DNA from: JAERML01 sp035687895
Lineage (GTDB): Bacteria; Bacteroidota; Ignavibacteria; UBA10030; UBA6906
Assembly: GCA_035687895.1 (NCBI GenBank)
Contig: DASRUE010000010.1
Coordinates: 1-7,238 of the forward strand
Direction of reading: 5' to 3'
DNA: 7,238 bases
Shown: piece by piece, positions 6,353 through 7,238 of the stretch
How positions within the stretch are numbered: position 1 is the first letter of the stretch
Layout of the letters: each line of letters begins with the position of its first letter
Translations under genes and position numbers: made by a program
Notes under the pieces: generated by a model
Database searches by the model: none
The model's input: only the letters and a program-made list of their open reading frames with translations
Told to the model about the DNA's origin: nothing

Positions 6353-6943
6353 ATGAACAAGATCACATCAATAGGACTAGGAGTAGTGCTGTCCGTTGCA
6401 GTCGGCAGCGCGCAGATCGTTACATGGAATGTGGACAAGGCGCACAGCCATGTGAAGTTCAACGTCAGTCATCTCGTGATTGCCGAGGTGGAGGGGCGCT
6501 TCAAGGATTTTGATGCCACACTGACGAATTCGAAAGAGGATTTCACCGACGCGCAGCTCGTGGCAACAATCAAGGTTGCGAGCATCGATACAGATAACGA
6601 GTCGCGCGACAAACATCTCCGGTCTGCAGACTTCCTGGATGCGGAGAAACACCCCGAGATCATCTTCAAGAGCACGTCGTTTGAAAAGGCGGGTCAGGAT
6701 ACCTACAAAATCAAAGGTGATCTCACGATCCGTGGCAATACCAAGCCGGTCATTCTGGAAGCAAAATACAACGGAACCGTGACCGATCCGTGGGGAAACA
6801 CCAAGGTGGCTTTCAAAGCGACGACGGCTATTAGCCGGTTTGACTTCGGGACGGTCTGGGATAAGAAGATTGCAACGGGCGGTCTTGTTGCAGGAGAAAC
6901 GGTAAACATCACGCTCTTTTTTGAAGGAACAAAGGCAAAGTAA
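6353..6943 (+). CDS. YceI-family periplasmic lipocalin-like protein
   Basis: The encoded protein has 196 residues. MNKITSIGLGVVLSVAVGSAQ is a signal peptide, with likely cleavage after about residue 20. The mature chain starts ITWNVDKAHSHVKFNVSHL-like (VTWNVDKAHS is the usual YceI opening) and contains GRFKDFDATL, then the family hallmark RDKHLRSADFLDAEKHPEIIFKS, DLTIRGNTKPV and a closing ISRFDFG...W segment. The length is typical. YceI proteins form a beta-barrel that can hold a long isoprenoid or other amphiphile in the periplasm. Their exact job is generally unsettled, with links to stress and acid responses. The gene lies 235 bases after marR and 17 bases before the CatE-like gene, so the last two are probably one transcript. 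An upstream in-frame ATG (6248) is rejected in favour of the ATG with a GGGAG site. Confidence 0.93.
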   Translation: MNKITSIGLGVVLSVAVGSAQIVTWNVDKAHSHVKFNVSHLVIAEVEGRFKDFDATLTNSKEDFTDAQLVATIKVASIDTDNESRDKHLRSADFLDAEKHPEIIFKSTSFEKAGQDTYKIKGDLTIRGNTKPVILEAKYNGTVTDPWGNTKVAFKATTAISRFDFGTVWDKKIATGGLVAGETVNITLFFEGTKAK

Positions 6944-6960
6944 AGGACACAATCTCCATC

Positions 6961-7238
6961 ATGGCTCAGTTCATTCTTCCTGCAAACGCCGGAATTGGGG
7001 GCGTTTCGCTTCACGTCTCCGATATCGATCGGTCTCTGAAGTTCTACAGCGAGTTGATTGGCCTGAACCTTTTCGAACGAGACAACGGGGTGGCTTCCCT
7101 GTCTGCAACAGGGCAGTCGCCATCGTTGATTCAGTTGAAGGAACTCCCCGGTGCGATCCCCAAACCAGCCGGGACAACCGGGCTGTATCATACTGCGATT
7201 CTTTTCCCGAGTCGTGGCGAGCTGGCAAAGGTGTTGAA
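6961..7238 (+). CDS. VOC-family ring-cleaving dioxygenase, CatE-like (N-terminal part)
   Basis: The frame is open from ATG 6961 to the right edge, giving the first 92 residues. It shows a vicinal-oxygen-chelate module: IGGVSLHVSDIDRSLKFYSELIGL (residues 12-35), then GVASLSATG and the hinge into a second module, GTTGLYHTAILFPSRGELAKVL (71-92). This order, especially GLYH.AIL.P.R..L, closely resembles Bacillus CatE-type catechol-2,3-dioxygenases, in which repeated VOC modules hold a metal that opens catechol rings. Most of the protein, including the expected C-terminal metal ligands, is outside the window, so catalytic competence is unverified. AAAGGA overlaps the yceI stop 13 bases before the ATG, which is a long spacing; translation may be partly coupled. 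Another VOC function, such as glyoxalase or fosfomycin resistance, is less likely given the GLYH segment. Confidence 0.8.
   Translation, partial: MAQFILPANAGIGGVSLHVSDIDRSLKFYSELIGLNLFERDNGVASLSATGQSPSLIQLKELPGAIPKPAGTTGLYHTAILFPSRGELAKVL

Noticed and set aside
6703..7191. 162-codon minus-strand frame opposite yceI and the dioxygenase
   Set aside because: It is antisense to two genes with clear family motifs, and nothing in its product is recognisable.

Overview
The window looks like a piece of chromosome from a Gram-negative bacterium of moderate GC content (clearly above 50% by eye). Signal-peptide and periplasmic proteins dominate. These include the tail of a bacterial alpha-2-macroglobulin, a penicillin-binding protein 1C, a membrane dipeptidase and a secreted YceI protein. 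The style of the MarR, YceI and dioxygenase proteins suggests the Bacteroidota/Ignavibacteriota neighbourhood, but that is a low-confidence inference. No RNA gene, CRISPR array, insertion sequence or phage gene was seen.

Layout. Bases 1-206 (+) are the last 67 codons of an alpha-2-macroglobulin gene. It meets, tail to tail, a tightly packed minus-strand operon. Read in its own direction, that operon is an M19 membrane dipeptidase (3039-1816), a class I SAM-dependent methyltransferase (1819-1007) and a PlsC-type acyltransferase (1010-216). Each junction is a 4-base stop/start overlap. A divergent intergenic stretch (about 3040-3175) follows, then pbpC on the plus strand. In many bacteria the alpha-2-macroglobulin and pbpC genes are direct neighbours. 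Here both remain on the plus strand, but the three-gene antisense operon sits between them.

From about 5568 a second module starts on the plus strand. It has a good sigma-70-like promoter overlapped by a perfect 16-bp palindrome, followed by a MarR-family regulator, a 235-base gap, a secreted YceI protein, and the start of a CatE-like ring-cleaving (VOC) dioxygenase that runs off the window edge. MarR-type regulators next to extradiol dioxygenases recall the quinone/catechol-responsive Mhq and Cat systems of Bacillus. An electrophile or aromatic-compound response is therefore a reasonable hypothesis, with the palindrome as the autoregulatory operator.

The two halves share an envelope theme: peptidoglycan repair, protease defence, phospholipid acylation, periplasmic peptide hydrolysis and a lipocalin-like carrier. 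The gene families are all known. The less ordinary points are the split A2M/PBP1C pair, the composition of the intervening operon, the histidine-to-tryptophan change in the dipeptidase active site, and the promoter/operator layout that moves the marR start to a TTG.
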